Positions 24,245-35,419 of a stretch of 64,000 bases of DNA are shown piece after piece. Origin of the DNA: Sphagnum compactum (Eukaryota; Bryophyta; Sphagnopsida; Sphagnales); contig OZ234497.1 in the NCBI GenBank assembly GCA_965153455.1, positions 16,299,872 to 16,363,871 on the forward strand. Reading direction: 5' to 3'. The notes below the pieces were generated by a model. The model did no database searches. It had not been told where the DNA came from and was given only the letters and a program-made list of their open reading frames with translations. The stretch's first letter is position 1; every line of letters begins with the position of its first letter. Position numbers and translations under genes: made by a program.

Positions 24245-25555
24245 GTGAGATTTTTATACCCCATGGGTTTCACATTGGATGTTTGGAAAAAAATTGCACC
24301 TTACCAACCAAAATGGCAATTAGGAGATGGTAAAACTGTACAATTTTTGATACATTTCATTGGGAGGAAACCTTTGAACCATAATAACATGATGCCCATT
24401 TTGCTCCATTTTTTGGGTCGTGGTTCATTTTTTGAGATTGTGAATTTTGGTGGAATTTTTTTAAAATAATGTTTTTGTAAAGGATAATTCCCTAATGTCG
24501 AAGGAGGAACAAGGTATATAGATGGCTAGAATCAATTTTTAACATCAATCAAGAGGCACAAATTGGCGAGCGCTAATGCACATTTACAATGTAGCAAAAC
24601 ATTATGTGCAACAAACATGGCAAGAGGACTTTGCACCCACATTAATAGATGCCCGTTATATTGTTGCTTCAACACCATTTCATAATTTGTCACCATTCGA
24701 TGCCAAACAATTCTTTGGCAATCTCCCAAGGAAGGCATTTGTGTTTTGGAATTGTTTAAAAAAATGAGCACAAGATTATTGTGGTGTTGCAAGCAAAAGT
24801 TTTAGTGCACAAATACTAAACTATATATGTAGAGAATGGTGAAGTGGTTAACATGTTTCATTATGGCATGTGGCCTATGGTGCTCAACAACATTTTGATT
24901 TGCTTCCACTAATAGCAATTCAAGGTTAATTTTTCATGGTTAGGTTCAATGACAAACCACCATTGGCATTAGTCAATAAAGTGGGGTGCAACAAGTAGCA
25001 TTCCCAACTTTGTTTAATTTTCCAACGTCTCAGTTTTTTGGGATGGATTGGGATTTGTTTGGGATACTCAACAAATTTTGGTTCAACCCAATGCCAATGA
25101 GTGCAAATGGGCTACAAGATTTGTCATGGGCATTATTGCCATGCCACATTTAAGTGAGGCATGTCATTGGCCATTTAAAATCAAGCCATGGACCTCAATT
25201 GTTTGACCTCAATTCATGGTGTGCCCAAGACATCATCTTTGCTTATTGGGATGGTTTAGGCAAAGATGGGTGAACACACAAGAATTCCAAGGTGGAAACA
25301 CTAATGAAAAATGTGAAATGAGGAGCATCTAATACAAGTTATTTGGAAGGAAGTGGCCAAGGTTGTTGAAGGGGTGGAAGATATTTTTGGAACAAATGAA
25401 AATCTTCAATCGATTATGGCAAAACTAGATGAATTTATGCCAAAACAAAACATCCAAGTGGTTGTAGGTTTGTTAGTCATCAAGTAGGTGATGCATATGC
25501 TACTAGCAAGCCAACTAATGCCCCCAAGGTTGTGGTCATGAAAAAGAATTGGGAA
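24245..25555 (+). other. Possible upstream part of the gypsy relic
   Basis: This stretch precedes the RT relic in the same orientation and contains short plus-strand open pieces (24245-24469, 24576-24767). I recognise no gag or protease motif in them, so assignment to the element rests on position only. Confidence 0.25.
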
Positions 25556-26340
25556 CTTAATATTGGACTTGCAATTCTTGGAGAGGAAAAAAACAAGATC
25601 CACCAATTCCTTTAGGCCTATACAAGGATACCTTTGTTTTTAATCTAAAGAACTTGGTGTCACATAAAGGCCATGAAATTTGGATTAAATTGGCTAATGA
25701 TACACCATATTCTGAAGGCTTATAAATAGAACAACAAGGATAGGTCTTTGATTCATTCAAGGACCTAAGTTTTGTTGGAGGTTATATTGGTAAAGTGATC
25801 AACAAAAGAGTATGCATCATTTATTATGATATGTGCCAAGAAAGATGCATTTGGTTATTGGACAAAAAGGTGGACATGTGGGGACTATCAATTTGTGAAT
25901 TGGCAAATTAAGTCTAAGAGATATGTCATGCCAACTCCAAAGGAGATCTTTGATGCCATTGGGCATGTTAAGGTAAACATTACTTGGGACTTGAGGTTTG
26001 AATACAACAAGTATCTACTAAGGAAGCAAAAAAACAAATTATTGGAATTTAAGGAGTTGATGAACATGGGAAGGATTAGCTCTATCAATGGTGGTTCTTT
26101 CCATTGGGGTTGAAAAATGCCTTTACAAAGTTCCAAAGAATTATGGACAAGATTTTAAAAATGTTGGATAATGTTCAAAATTACATAGATGACATCATCA
26201 TTTTTAATGTTACAATGCAAGAGCATGAGAAACACCTACAAGGAGTGTTTGAATGATTAGAAGATTAAAGTTACATATATGAATAACTACAAGTTCTTCT
26301 ATGACCATATTGAGTATCTAGGCCCTTTTTGGATTTATAT
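25556..26340 (+). pseudogene. Ty3/gypsy retrotransposon reverse transcriptase relic
   Basis: Successive segments match the order of a Ty3/gypsy RT. There is a pre-RT stretch with LKNL and GHEIWIKLANDTP (about 25645-25710). An AKKDAFGYWTKRWTCGDYQF block (25832-25891) follows, then MPTPKEIFDAIGHVKV, a PLGLKNAF block (about 26103), the catalytic YIDDI box (about 26182-26196) and a KFFYDHIEYLG block (about 26291). In the family this enzyme copies element RNA into DNA. Several stops (TAG, TAA and TGA) and frameshifts, including one near 26035, make it non-functional. I could not identify protease, RNase H, integrase or LTRs. The 95-codon frame at 25826 is the longest intact piece. Confidence 0.85.
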
Positions 26341-27008
26341 ATTTTTAATGTATAGTCTTCACTTTTTAAGCTCAATATGTCTCACAATGCAAAGGGGGTA
26401 ATGGTTAAAAGATTCAAAACTAAATTTAGTTCCAAATTGTGAAAGAAGATAAATTCTTTTGCCATCTTGAGTCAAATATTCACCTAGTACATTGTGAGCC
26501 ATACCGACATGGCCATGGCTAATAGTCTCAATGTTTAAGAATTGTGTTAGGAATATTCGAGTGTGGTGAGGTTTTTAGGGGGGTTTAACAACTTTGTGTT
26601 ATAATAGGGGTAGAGGAATGCGCACAGGGTGTGGGGGGGTTGTTTTGTTTTTCGAAATGCGATATTGGTTGGGTTAGTCCTTTTCTTCAGCAAAAAGTTG
26701 GTAAACTATAGTTTTAGAACCTTAGTAGCGTAAGAAGGAGCGAGAACTCGCTAGGAAGTTGAGGGAAGGAAAAACAAACACCGGAGTTCATGGTGTGCAA
26801 CAAAACATTGGTCTTGTATCAGTATTTAACAAGCAGCAAGGATGTTGGGAATCTGTGAAGCAGGAGGAGGGGGTTAGTGAAAGGCCCAATAGAGATAGAG
26901 CAATCTTCAAGCCATAGGAACGAAGGATTAATTCGAATCAGCTTAATGGTTAAATAGATGATGTGGTAGTGTGCCAATGATAATAGGAGTCTCCTAAGGA
27001 CTGAAATG

Positions 27009-27014
27009 TTTATT
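27009..27014 (-). terminator. Candidate polyadenylation signal AATAAA
   Basis: The minus strand reads AATAAA about 65 nt after the stop codon of the 140-codon ORF. The hexamer is common by chance in AT-rich DNA, so only its position supports it. Confidence 0.35.
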
Positions 27015-27078
27015 TAGATTATGAGTAAGCTCGACAAGGAGCTATGGGTACATGATAAGTCCTGGCTTATGCCATGGT

Positions 27079-27501
27079 TCATAGCTGTAGGAAGTCTAGA
27101 ATGCGTCTAATAGTACGAACTAGATAGTCCGCCTTGCTGTTAGGAGGTAGGCGACGAATCGGACCGCGCAACCAACGATAGTGTCCAACGCCGGGAACTG
27201 AAGACCAAACGAAGATAGAAGTGTCTTCGGTTTCATAACAACCTTCACAAACGGTTTCGGGTTCGTCACCGGAAGTAGGATCGACTTGTAACAAGATCAC
27301 CAGGGTGCGGGAGTTTGGCGAAATGCGGTAATACCAGGCTCGAGGGGGTTCAACTTCGAGACAAGCGCGCACCTCTCGAGGTTCGAGTTCTTCGTCATGG
27401 GGATGCTGCGTTAGAGTCAAATCTAAAGACGATTCCGAAGGCGGTTCCTCGTTCACTTGTGCGGCTTGGGGCCCGTAGGAGGTGACTATGCGCGACGCCA
27501 T
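27079..27501 (-). CDS. Unrecognised 140-residue protein, candidate single-exon gene
   Basis: An uninterrupted ORF from the ATG at 27501 to the TGA at 27079. I chose this ATG because the open frame above it reaches only a TTG at 27534. Residues 1-55 are rich in Glu/Pro/Gln, CEGC lies at residues 85-88, a VILLQV hydrophobic patch near 68-73, and the C-terminus (110-140) is basic-amphipathic with two Arg-Arg pairs. The ORF is notably more GC- and CpG-rich than its surroundings and has no stops, unlike nearby relics. On the same strand a TATA box lies about 90 bp upstream and an AATAAA about 65 bp downstream. I do not recognise any family. It could be a young gene, or an ORF within an LTR-type element whose limits I cannot see. 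Confidence 0.5.
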   Translation of the reverse strand: MASRIVTSYGPQAAQVNEEPPSESSLDLTLTQHPHDEELEPREVRACLEVEPPRAWYYRISPNSRTLVILLQVDPTSGDEPETVCEGCYETEDTSIFVWSSVPGVGHYRWLRGPIRRLPPNSKADYLVRTIRRILDFLQL

Positions 27502-27590
27502 GCTTGCAAGGAAGAGAGGAAAGATCTTCAACAAAAATCAAATTGCAATGAAGGTGGAAGGGATTTGTGACATCAAATTATGTGATCGTA

Positions 27591-27597
27591 ATTTATA
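27591..27597 (-). promoter_or_regulatory. Candidate TATA box for the 140-codon ORF
   Basis: The minus strand reads TATAAAT in GCGTATAAATTACG. Initiation about 30 bp downstream would leave a leader of roughly 60 nt before the ATG at 27501. Confidence 0.45.
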
Positions 27598-27730
27598 CGC
27601 AAGGAAAGGAAGGGAGTGGGTAAAGAATGGCCTAGGACCATGGTAAGGTAAAACCTTTATGTCAAAGGATAAAAAGTGAGGGTTGAAGTAAGTTTGCTTG
27701 GGGGGAAGTGGGAGTGAGTGCAAAGGAACC

Positions 27731-27795
27731 TTCTCCTTCCATTGACCACCGAGCAAAGGGACCTTCTCCTTCTCCTTCCATTGACCACCGAGCAA
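27731..27795. repeat. Tandem duplication, period 39 bp
   Basis: TTCTCCTTCCATTGACCACC plus GAGCAA occurs at 27731-27756 and 27770-27795. It lies just upstream of the minus-strand TATA box, where duplicated promoter modules could sit. Confidence 0.8.
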
Positions 27796-28050
27796 GGGGT
27801 TCTTCTCCTTCTCCTTCTCTTTAAAAGGCGAACTTGGGTGATTGGGGTGCTCTCTTTTTCCGACGGGAGATGACCTCTAATTCAATCTCGAGAGTTCTAG
27901 TTCTGACAAGCTCTTGAGGAGGAAAAGGATGATCAACTTTGGGAGTGGAGAAGGGGAAAGAGAGTAGAAGGGGGATTTGGTAAGAGTTTTGGAAGGATGG
28001 AGGTGAGTAAGAATAGTATTGGGAAGTTGGAACTCTAGGGAAAGTTAATA

Positions 28051-28430
28051 AACCCTCTCGGGTTTTGTAGCATAACTTCCTAGTTATTTAGCTGCAGATC
28101 TTGAGATTTGGTAGGAAGGTGCGTCTACTAGTTAGCTTTCCAAAGAGCTAAAGCAAGCCGAATTTGAACAATCTAGGTGTGAGAAACAATTCTCCAAGTG
28201 ATTGGTGGTCTGCAGTCAAGTTGGACCAACTACTTCCACAAAATCCTCTCGGGTTTTATAGCATAGTTTCCTAGTTATTTAGCTGCAGATCCTAAGATTT
28301 GGTAGGGAGGTGCGTCTACTAGTTAGCTTTCCAAAGAACTAAAGCGAGCCAAATTTGAACAATCTGGGTGTGAGAAACAATTCTTCAAATGATTGCTGGT
28401 TGTAGCCAAGTTTAAGGAAGTGTTGAGTTC
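28051..28430. repeat. Tandem duplication, period 191 bp
   Basis: A unit beginning CCTCTCGGGTTTT at 28054 repeats from 28245 with few differences through GTGAGAAACAATTCT. Shared segments include TAGTTATTTAGCTGCAGATC and GTGCGTCTACTAGTTAGCTT. It lies 450 to 830 bp upstream of the minus-strand ORF. The high similarity suggests a recent duplication or an LTR/leader repeat. Confidence 0.85.
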
Positions 28431-29380
28431 ATAAAAGTTTGTTTAAAGGGATGACAATTTAGTATAAGGTTCTAGGATCGGAAATGTGGGGATCAAAAAT
28501 AATAATAATAATAAAATTAAATTAAATTAAAAAAATATAGCTATCAATGTTAAGTTGTGAATGATGCATAGGCGGCAAAAAAATTTAATCTTAACTACAA
28601 ACGCAATCTAGCATCTAGAAGTACGCTCGCTTCGTCTTTCACCGGTAGCATTTATGCTTTCAAGTATAGTCACCTTATAGAACCGGGAGTAGAGGTACAA
28701 AAGTTGCCTCACATACATTAAATTGGTGGATATTGCGATGGTTTGTGTGTTGGGGTCTATTGAGGATGAAATAATATTCATCAATATCTCATTCATGAAA
28801 AACAAGTTGTTAAACAAGCTAACTATTCAACTTGATTTATGTGTTTTTAGGATGTTTAGTTAAAATTTCTTTGCCTTGTCTAATTTTGCATATGATGATG
28901 TAATTACATTGTGGAAAGCAATCATGACAAGGTTTTAGGTAGATAAGCAAAAGTGATTTGTGGTTCTATTCATATATTTTAAAATTCTGTATGTCAAAGT
29001 TGCTCATATGGTCTGGGTGTCAAGATTGGATGTTTGAAAGTTGGGTGTGAGTTTTGATTCCTATATAGGTGCATGTCTCCTTTGCTGCATTGGGTTGGGG
29101 TTTAATTCCCACAAGGGGAATGGTCATTGGTTGGTGTGATTAATCAAGATTTTATTTTTGTGGGGTATTAATTTCTACCTGTAAAATTGCCTCATCGCAA
29201 TAACTATGCAATCTATAGGTGAACTATTGCCAATGATTTTAAATTCAAAATTTAAAAATTTCCAAATGGAGGACATTTGTGAAACAAAGTAGCCAAATAG
29301 GCTTCATTGAAAAAAACTAGTTGCCCAAATGCTATTAAAAAAAAAATACATAGCTTGACATTTCTCCTTTCAAAATTAAC

Positions 29381-29404
29381 ATATATATATATATATATAT
29401 ATAT
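29381..29404. repeat. (AT)n microsatellite
   Basis: Twelve AT dinucleotides. Confidence 0.95.
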
Positions 29405-31556
29405 AGTCCACTATCCAATTGAGGGCAACCATTCTGGCACTTTGCATTAAAAAAAAAAAACCCCAAAATCTTGCACCTTGTTTTTCCAATTGTAAGGAAT
29501 TATGGAATGTGCCTTATTTGAAAGTTATGTTATTGTTGAAATTTGGGAATTTACAATGGAGATTGTTTGACAAGCTTGACTATGTGTCATAAATGGATTC
29601 TTTTAGTGCCTAAAATTGGCCTTGATAAATAACATTTTTTTTCCATGGTGAAGGCCATTCAACTTTGCATATAAATGTTGCCTAGCAAACACGTATTATA
29701 TTTGAATACATTTAATTAAATTTATATTAGTCTTTAGTGAAAGTTTAAACATGCTCACTAATGCTTATATTGTCCATTAATCTTTTTAGGAAGCCTCAAT
29801 TTCTTCATTTGATTTTCACAAAGTTTTTTGGATTTCATTTCATCTATTGTCTTTCTTGGAATAAGCTTTTGGGACTTAATTTTAATATCTTCCTCAACTT
29901 TCATTTCATTCATTCATCATTGGATAAACTTCCTTTAATGTTTGTCTTTTCTAATTGTCATTTTATCTTTTATTTTCCCAAAGTTAGTTTTTACAATTTG
30001 TTCATTTTTGTTAGATATTGTTTTCATCCATTTTAGTTATTAAGTATGATCTCCTTGGATTTTCCATCTTTGTTTCACTCATTATATGTTTCAAATTCAA
30101 TTTCCCAAACTTTCCATCTTTTTCAACCTTCATTTAATGCCTTGTCTTTTTCGTACTCAACTTTAACACCTTGATTTTTCATCTTTATTTGATTTCATAT
30201 GATCCTTAAATCCTTTTTTTTTAAGTTTCATTTTTTTGGTTTCATATGATCCACTATTGTTTTTGGATTTTATTTCATTTGTTCTTCATTGATTGATTTT
30301 TCTTATGTTTTGATTATTTTTTTTATGTTATTCGTCTATTATGAAACTTTAACAACTTATAACGTCATTCAATTTTCATTTTTAATGCATGCACAACTAG
30401 TACATTTCTATTTGGGTGCATCCTAATGCATGAAGCCTTTCATTGTGTGCTAAAGATTCACACCATTATTCTTCCACCTCTTCATATCATTGATGTTGGA
30501 AAGGCATATTGAGTTCAAACGTGGCAAAAAAAACAAGAACAAACATTTATTTTCAACTACATAAAATTAAAAGTTAAGCAAAATTTATCACTTTCATCAA
30601 GGGCAAACTATTGACCATTTTCTTCCACTCAAAGTGACGTGTTCCGTCTTTAAGTCAAATATGGACATGTTTATCCCCATGGGTCTTCATATGGGGAATT
30701 GTAGTTCCTTTACAATTTACATACATGTTTTCCATCATTTATGTAATATAATATGGTTTGTGTTATTGGCTCAAGTGTGAACTTGTTATCAAACTAAACT
30801 TTCCTTTCAAAACTAGTTTTTGTAATTTAGTTGACATAATACACTCAATTTTCAATGCATCCCACATCTTAGGTCTAAAACTTATGAAATCACCTCCATA
30901 AAATCTTACAAATTGAAGGCTTTCTAGCAATATGAAAATGCATTCCAATTTTTCTTAAAACTTTTAGATTTGATTTTGTAAAAAATGACAAAATTGTTCA
31001 ATATTCAAAAACTTGTGCATTGTAGGTATAAACAATGCAAAACCACCTTGGTGCACCCCTAATCATCAAAGTCTTACCAAGGATGCTAAGGTTACTTGAA
31101 AATTTCACACGAAACAAACAAAAAACGTTTTCTAATATATAAATATTTGGGTGGTGTTGTGTTTTTGGATCATCAATTTTTGTTGGTGTTGTGAATTGTT
31201 TTTAATTGTTTTAGATCTTCATGTGGATACGATAGAAAAATGGTTTTTGAATAATTAAATAAATGATTGATCTTATGGTCAATTGCAACTTCCATATTTA
31301 CTTGATTACATTTACATGATAATGAGTGTTACTCAAATGATGCATTTGGGCCACGATCATCTGTGAAGTCTCACACATGTAACCCCACATGAACCTTTTG
31401 AATCATGATTGTGTTACAAAGAGAAAGAGAAGACAAATGTCTCGTTAGCATTTGTAAACAAAAATCTTTTCACCAAAAGGCTATTGCCCCTAGTTAGGGG
31501 TGGATTCTTTGCCAATCATTTCAATGAAATTTAAGTTAATACATAACAATTGTTGG

Positions 31557-31605
31557 GAAGGGGGGCGGGAGCGCGGGGGGGGGGGGGGGGAGGGGGCGGG
31601 GCGAC
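31557..31605 (+). repeat. G-rich tract with 16 consecutive G
   Basis: Several G runs, including G16 at 31575-31590, in AT-rich surroundings. The plus strand could form G-quadruplexes. Runs of this kind are also error-prone in sequencing. Confidence 0.85.
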
Positions 31606-33971
31606 ATAAATAGTCATGTGCATATGTGTTAAGAGGAGATCAAGATTCAAGTTTACCTTTATTAAAGATGATGGTAGATAATGTTCGTATTGAGTTTAGG
31701 TGCAATTGGATTTGTAAATTTTTGGTGCACAAGGGTGGGACTTAGAATCACGCTTGTAAGAGGAAGATGTGTGCAAGTGTATTCCTCCTTTTTTATTAGT
31801 GGTGAGGACTAATAGGTGGTCAACTAGTCATTATCATAAATGGATTGTGTTTCAATTAAGGTTGCATTTGTTGAATTTTCAAATGATATTGGTTTCCAAG
31901 AATCAATCACGGCGATATAAAATGGTAAGGTTAATAAGGGTGAAGGAATGTGTGGGGAGACCATTAGTAGGAAGATATTGGACATCATCTGGAAGGGCAA
32001 GAACATTTTGAATGGGAACATGAGCACAATAGGAGCCAAGGGGGTATAATGGTTTTTATTGGGAAATTGTTTAAAACATAATCATTGACAAAACATTTTC
32101 ATCTAGTAGCATAATTTGCGAGGAAGAATTTTTGAATGTGCCATAATGCTTTGTTATGTCGATCTATGTATAAACCATGAATTACCATATGTTACTTGGA
32201 AAATAATAGGTGTGACCGTGTATCAACATGTGTGTGAGAGGGTGCACATAGTTTGCACATTAAGGATGGCAAAATGATTGTGTTACACAAATGACCATGA
32301 CCTATTACAAAGGTCAATGTTGCCTTAGATGTTTGGATATGGAAGTTACAAACCTAAAACCTAGCATCCCATCCCACAAGTATTGAAAAATCTTTGAGTG
32401 ATTACTATCAAAATCCCATGCTTGAACAAAGCATCTCATCATCTTTTCACACATTTACATTAGTGACATTGTAAAAGGTTTAAACCTTTTGGAAAATGTT
32501 CAACATATTTGAACATGCCAAATGTTCTTCCTACGAACATAATGTATCACATTACAGGTAATGTGCATCTAGTTTAGTTTGAACAAGTTTATCTAATTAA
32601 GAAATAAACAAATTTAAGATGTGAACTCGTAGTGTGAACTAATCAATGGTGTGTTATGTCCTCCAAGTAGGTCCGACATTTTTATGTCAATATTTTGACA
32701 CATGTCTTCAAACTTTCAAGTGTGATACAATATGCAATACAAGACAAATATAAGGGGCATTGAAAAACTAGAACATAACTACCATTTTTGAACTATGTGT
32801 AGAATTTAATTGAATACCTACAGATCGTGTGTGGAGGAAGAATTAGGTGGAGGTGATATTGAGGGAAAGGAAACTATTTATGGGGCAAGATGATCATAAT
32901 TCAAACGGGGATCATAGGCAATTTTCCTACAGAATGGGAGATTTTGCAGACTTTTGTGGCATGGGTGTTCATGGATTTGATAAAATGTTTTTTTGTTAGT
33001 TTCCCCACAAATGATAACCATCCTCTTAGAGCAGGATTACTGGCACAAGTAAAATGGCCTGTACACTGTAATTAGGATGATGTATAGCCTTCAAATAGTG
33101 TGGAAATGGGTTTGGGCCTGTATATTTGGACATGACATAGTGGCCTCCACAAGGCCGAGTACAAAAATTAGACTGCTTCTGATTGGCTGGTCATAATGAT
33201 TGAGCTGATGGCTTCTGATTGGCTACCCTTAATAATTTTTGGCCAACTACTTGTGATTGGCTGGCTATAATGAGTGGCCTAGGTGGTAGCATTTAGATAA
33301 TTTCTCACATTATAATGTCAAATTTTGCATGTTTATGGGTGGGGCTGGTGAAGCAATTAGCACTCTATGTTGGATATGTAGAGGCACAAATAGGCGGTGC
33401 GGGTGGACCTCCTCTTAGCCTCCAAGCATCTTATGGATGAACTAGATGCTGAGAGGCTAGGAGGCAAAAGCTATATTACAATATTGTCTGGGGAGATGTA
33501 GGTCTATCAGGGTTTTGTTCTTCTTGGGCCTGGGAATTCGGACTTTTGGTTCTTAGCCGAAGTGCCAATCATCTATAAGATGATATAGCCAGATTTGACA
33601 ATTTTTTTGAATGAACAATATTTTTTAGCATCCTTCTATTTTTTTTGGCTACATTTTGGAACTTGAGATGGAATCTGGTGAATTTGTCAAAATTTTCCAA
33701 AAAACTCAAAATTGGGTGGTTAAAAACCCCAAAAATATGAAATATTTCCATTTTGAAGAACAAGTTTAAGAAAATGTAATAAAAAAGTCACCAGTTTCCA
33801 TGCTCTCAAACAACAAGACCTCCTATATATGTACCAGTGTTTGCTGATTCTTTGATTTTGTTAGTAACATTGGTTCTGGTTCTTTCAAACCCCTCTATGA
33901 ACCTCTGGGTTTCATGAATCTAGGCAGGGGTTTAGTGCGGTGTCTAATTAGTGCCCAACACTGCTATACAC

Positions 33972-34227
33972 TACCTTACCCTAAGGTCAGTTTTGTCATT
34001 AAATAGTCCTCAAAATAGGGAAATGAAATTTTGTGAAAACATGAAGCTGACATGTTGAAAATCATCATAATTATCATAGGCTACATTTTGAATAATTTCA
34101 CTACATATCACAATATCATAGTAGATGATGGAAAAAAATATTATTTCAAAATTTTAAAAACGAATTTATTTTTTGAAAAAAAAATTATTCGTTTTTAAAA
34201 TGTAGAAACTGACCTTAGGCTATGGTA
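33972..34227. mobile_element. Small foldback element (MITE), 256 bp
   Basis: Terminal inverted repeats: TACCTTACCCTAAGGTCAGTTT starts at 33972, and the other end read in reverse complement is TACCATAGCCTAAGGTCAGTTT; 20 of 22 bases match. The interior is AT-rich and non-coding. Flanks CTATACAC (33964-33971) and CTATATGC (34228-34235) agree at 6 of 8 positions, which could be an aged 8-bp target duplication as in hAT-type MITEs. Confidence 0.75.
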
Positions 34228-34973
34228 CTATATGCTTGCCTGTTCTCTACAAATTAATGTTGGTGAGGGGTTGGAACTTGGGGTAGGTACTAGATACTTC
34301 CACATCCGGAACATGGCTTTCTCAGGAGGAGGCCAAGCCACAATTTGACCATTGTAAGTACCTTTGGGGCCATTTTCCCCTTAATTTATGTTATAAATAT
34401 CAAATCCAAAGGTTGAATGTGGTTGGGAAAAATTGTCACCATTAGGGTAGGGCAACACAACTCATTATTCAATATGGGAATTGTGGGTCTCCATACTATT
34501 GTCTCATTTGTGACAAAAGTAAGCAGAATATGGGCTTATTATGAGCGACAAGAATGAGACAACCTACAAATGTCTTTCATCAAAACCACATTTGTAAAAA
34601 GACCACATTTTACATAACGTTTCAAATGACACCCAAAATGGCTTGAAGAAATGCTGTTTGGTTTTTTTGGAATGGACTTAAACCCCATCACTCTCCCCAA
34701 GATTGGCATCAGCTAAATGATCCATAAGCTGGCATGACGAGTTTTAGGAAGGGAGGGGATACCTAAACTCCTGACACGATACCAAGAGCTACATGGGATA
34801 AGCAGCACTTGGATTACTTAGGTCTTCTTTGTTATTGTTGATCGTCATTTTGTAACCATGGGTCCTACTTACTTACATAGGGTTTTTTCTTTATCTCTTG
34901 TTGGTTGTTTGCTTTAGTTTTTTCTTTGGGTTGTGTCTACTGGTGCTCTCATTTGCCTTGTACTTTTGATGGA

Positions 34974-35036
34974 TGGGTTCCCATCCTTGATTCTTATATA
35001 CAAGGTTTTTCTCCTTGGACTATGATTGTGCATTCT
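34974..35036. repeat. Direct repeat of about 62 bp, copy 1
   Basis: GGTTCCCATCCTTGATT through GACTATGATT(G/C)TGCAT is repeated at 35350-35412 with few changes. The adjoining left part (34925-35000) also matches 49480-49556 in inverse orientation. Confidence 0.75.
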
Positions 35037-35349
35037 ATATAGTAAAGGACGTCGTGATCGTGAAGCTTCAGGATGAAATGAAGCTTTCCATCCATCCTTT
35101 CGTCCATCATCCATCCCGTCAACTGTCCCGTCATCCATCCAAACAGAACAAATATATATTTTAAAAAGGGAAAAAACTAAAAAAATAATAAAAACAGAAA
35201 AACACTTTAACAATTAGAAACTTTTTGTAAACACGTAAACATGAAACAAAAAAGGGAAATACAGTGAAATAATCTTAAAATAAAATTAAAAAATAGACGA
35301 CAAAAAATAAGAAACAAAACAGAAAGCAAAGAAATAAAAAATAAGAAAT

Positions 35350-35412
35350 CAAGGTTCCCATCCTTGATTTTTATATACAGGGTTTTTCTCCTTGGACTAT
35401 GATTCTGCATCA
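35350..35412. repeat. Direct repeat of about 62 bp, copy 2
   Basis: Second copy of the repeat at 34974-35036. The intervening 310 bp is AT-rich and non-coding. The pair could be short terminal repeats of a very small LTR-type element, but I see no primer-binding site. Confidence 0.7.
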
Positions 35413-35419
35413 ATCCCAT

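Larger units (their letters stand above)
28431..33960. other. Intergenic, no supported gene
   Basis: AT-rich DNA with pyrimidine-rich stretches (29760-30350) whose translations are Phe/Leu/Ile-rich noise. Contains the (AT)n and poly-G runs listed separately. Confidence 0.5.
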
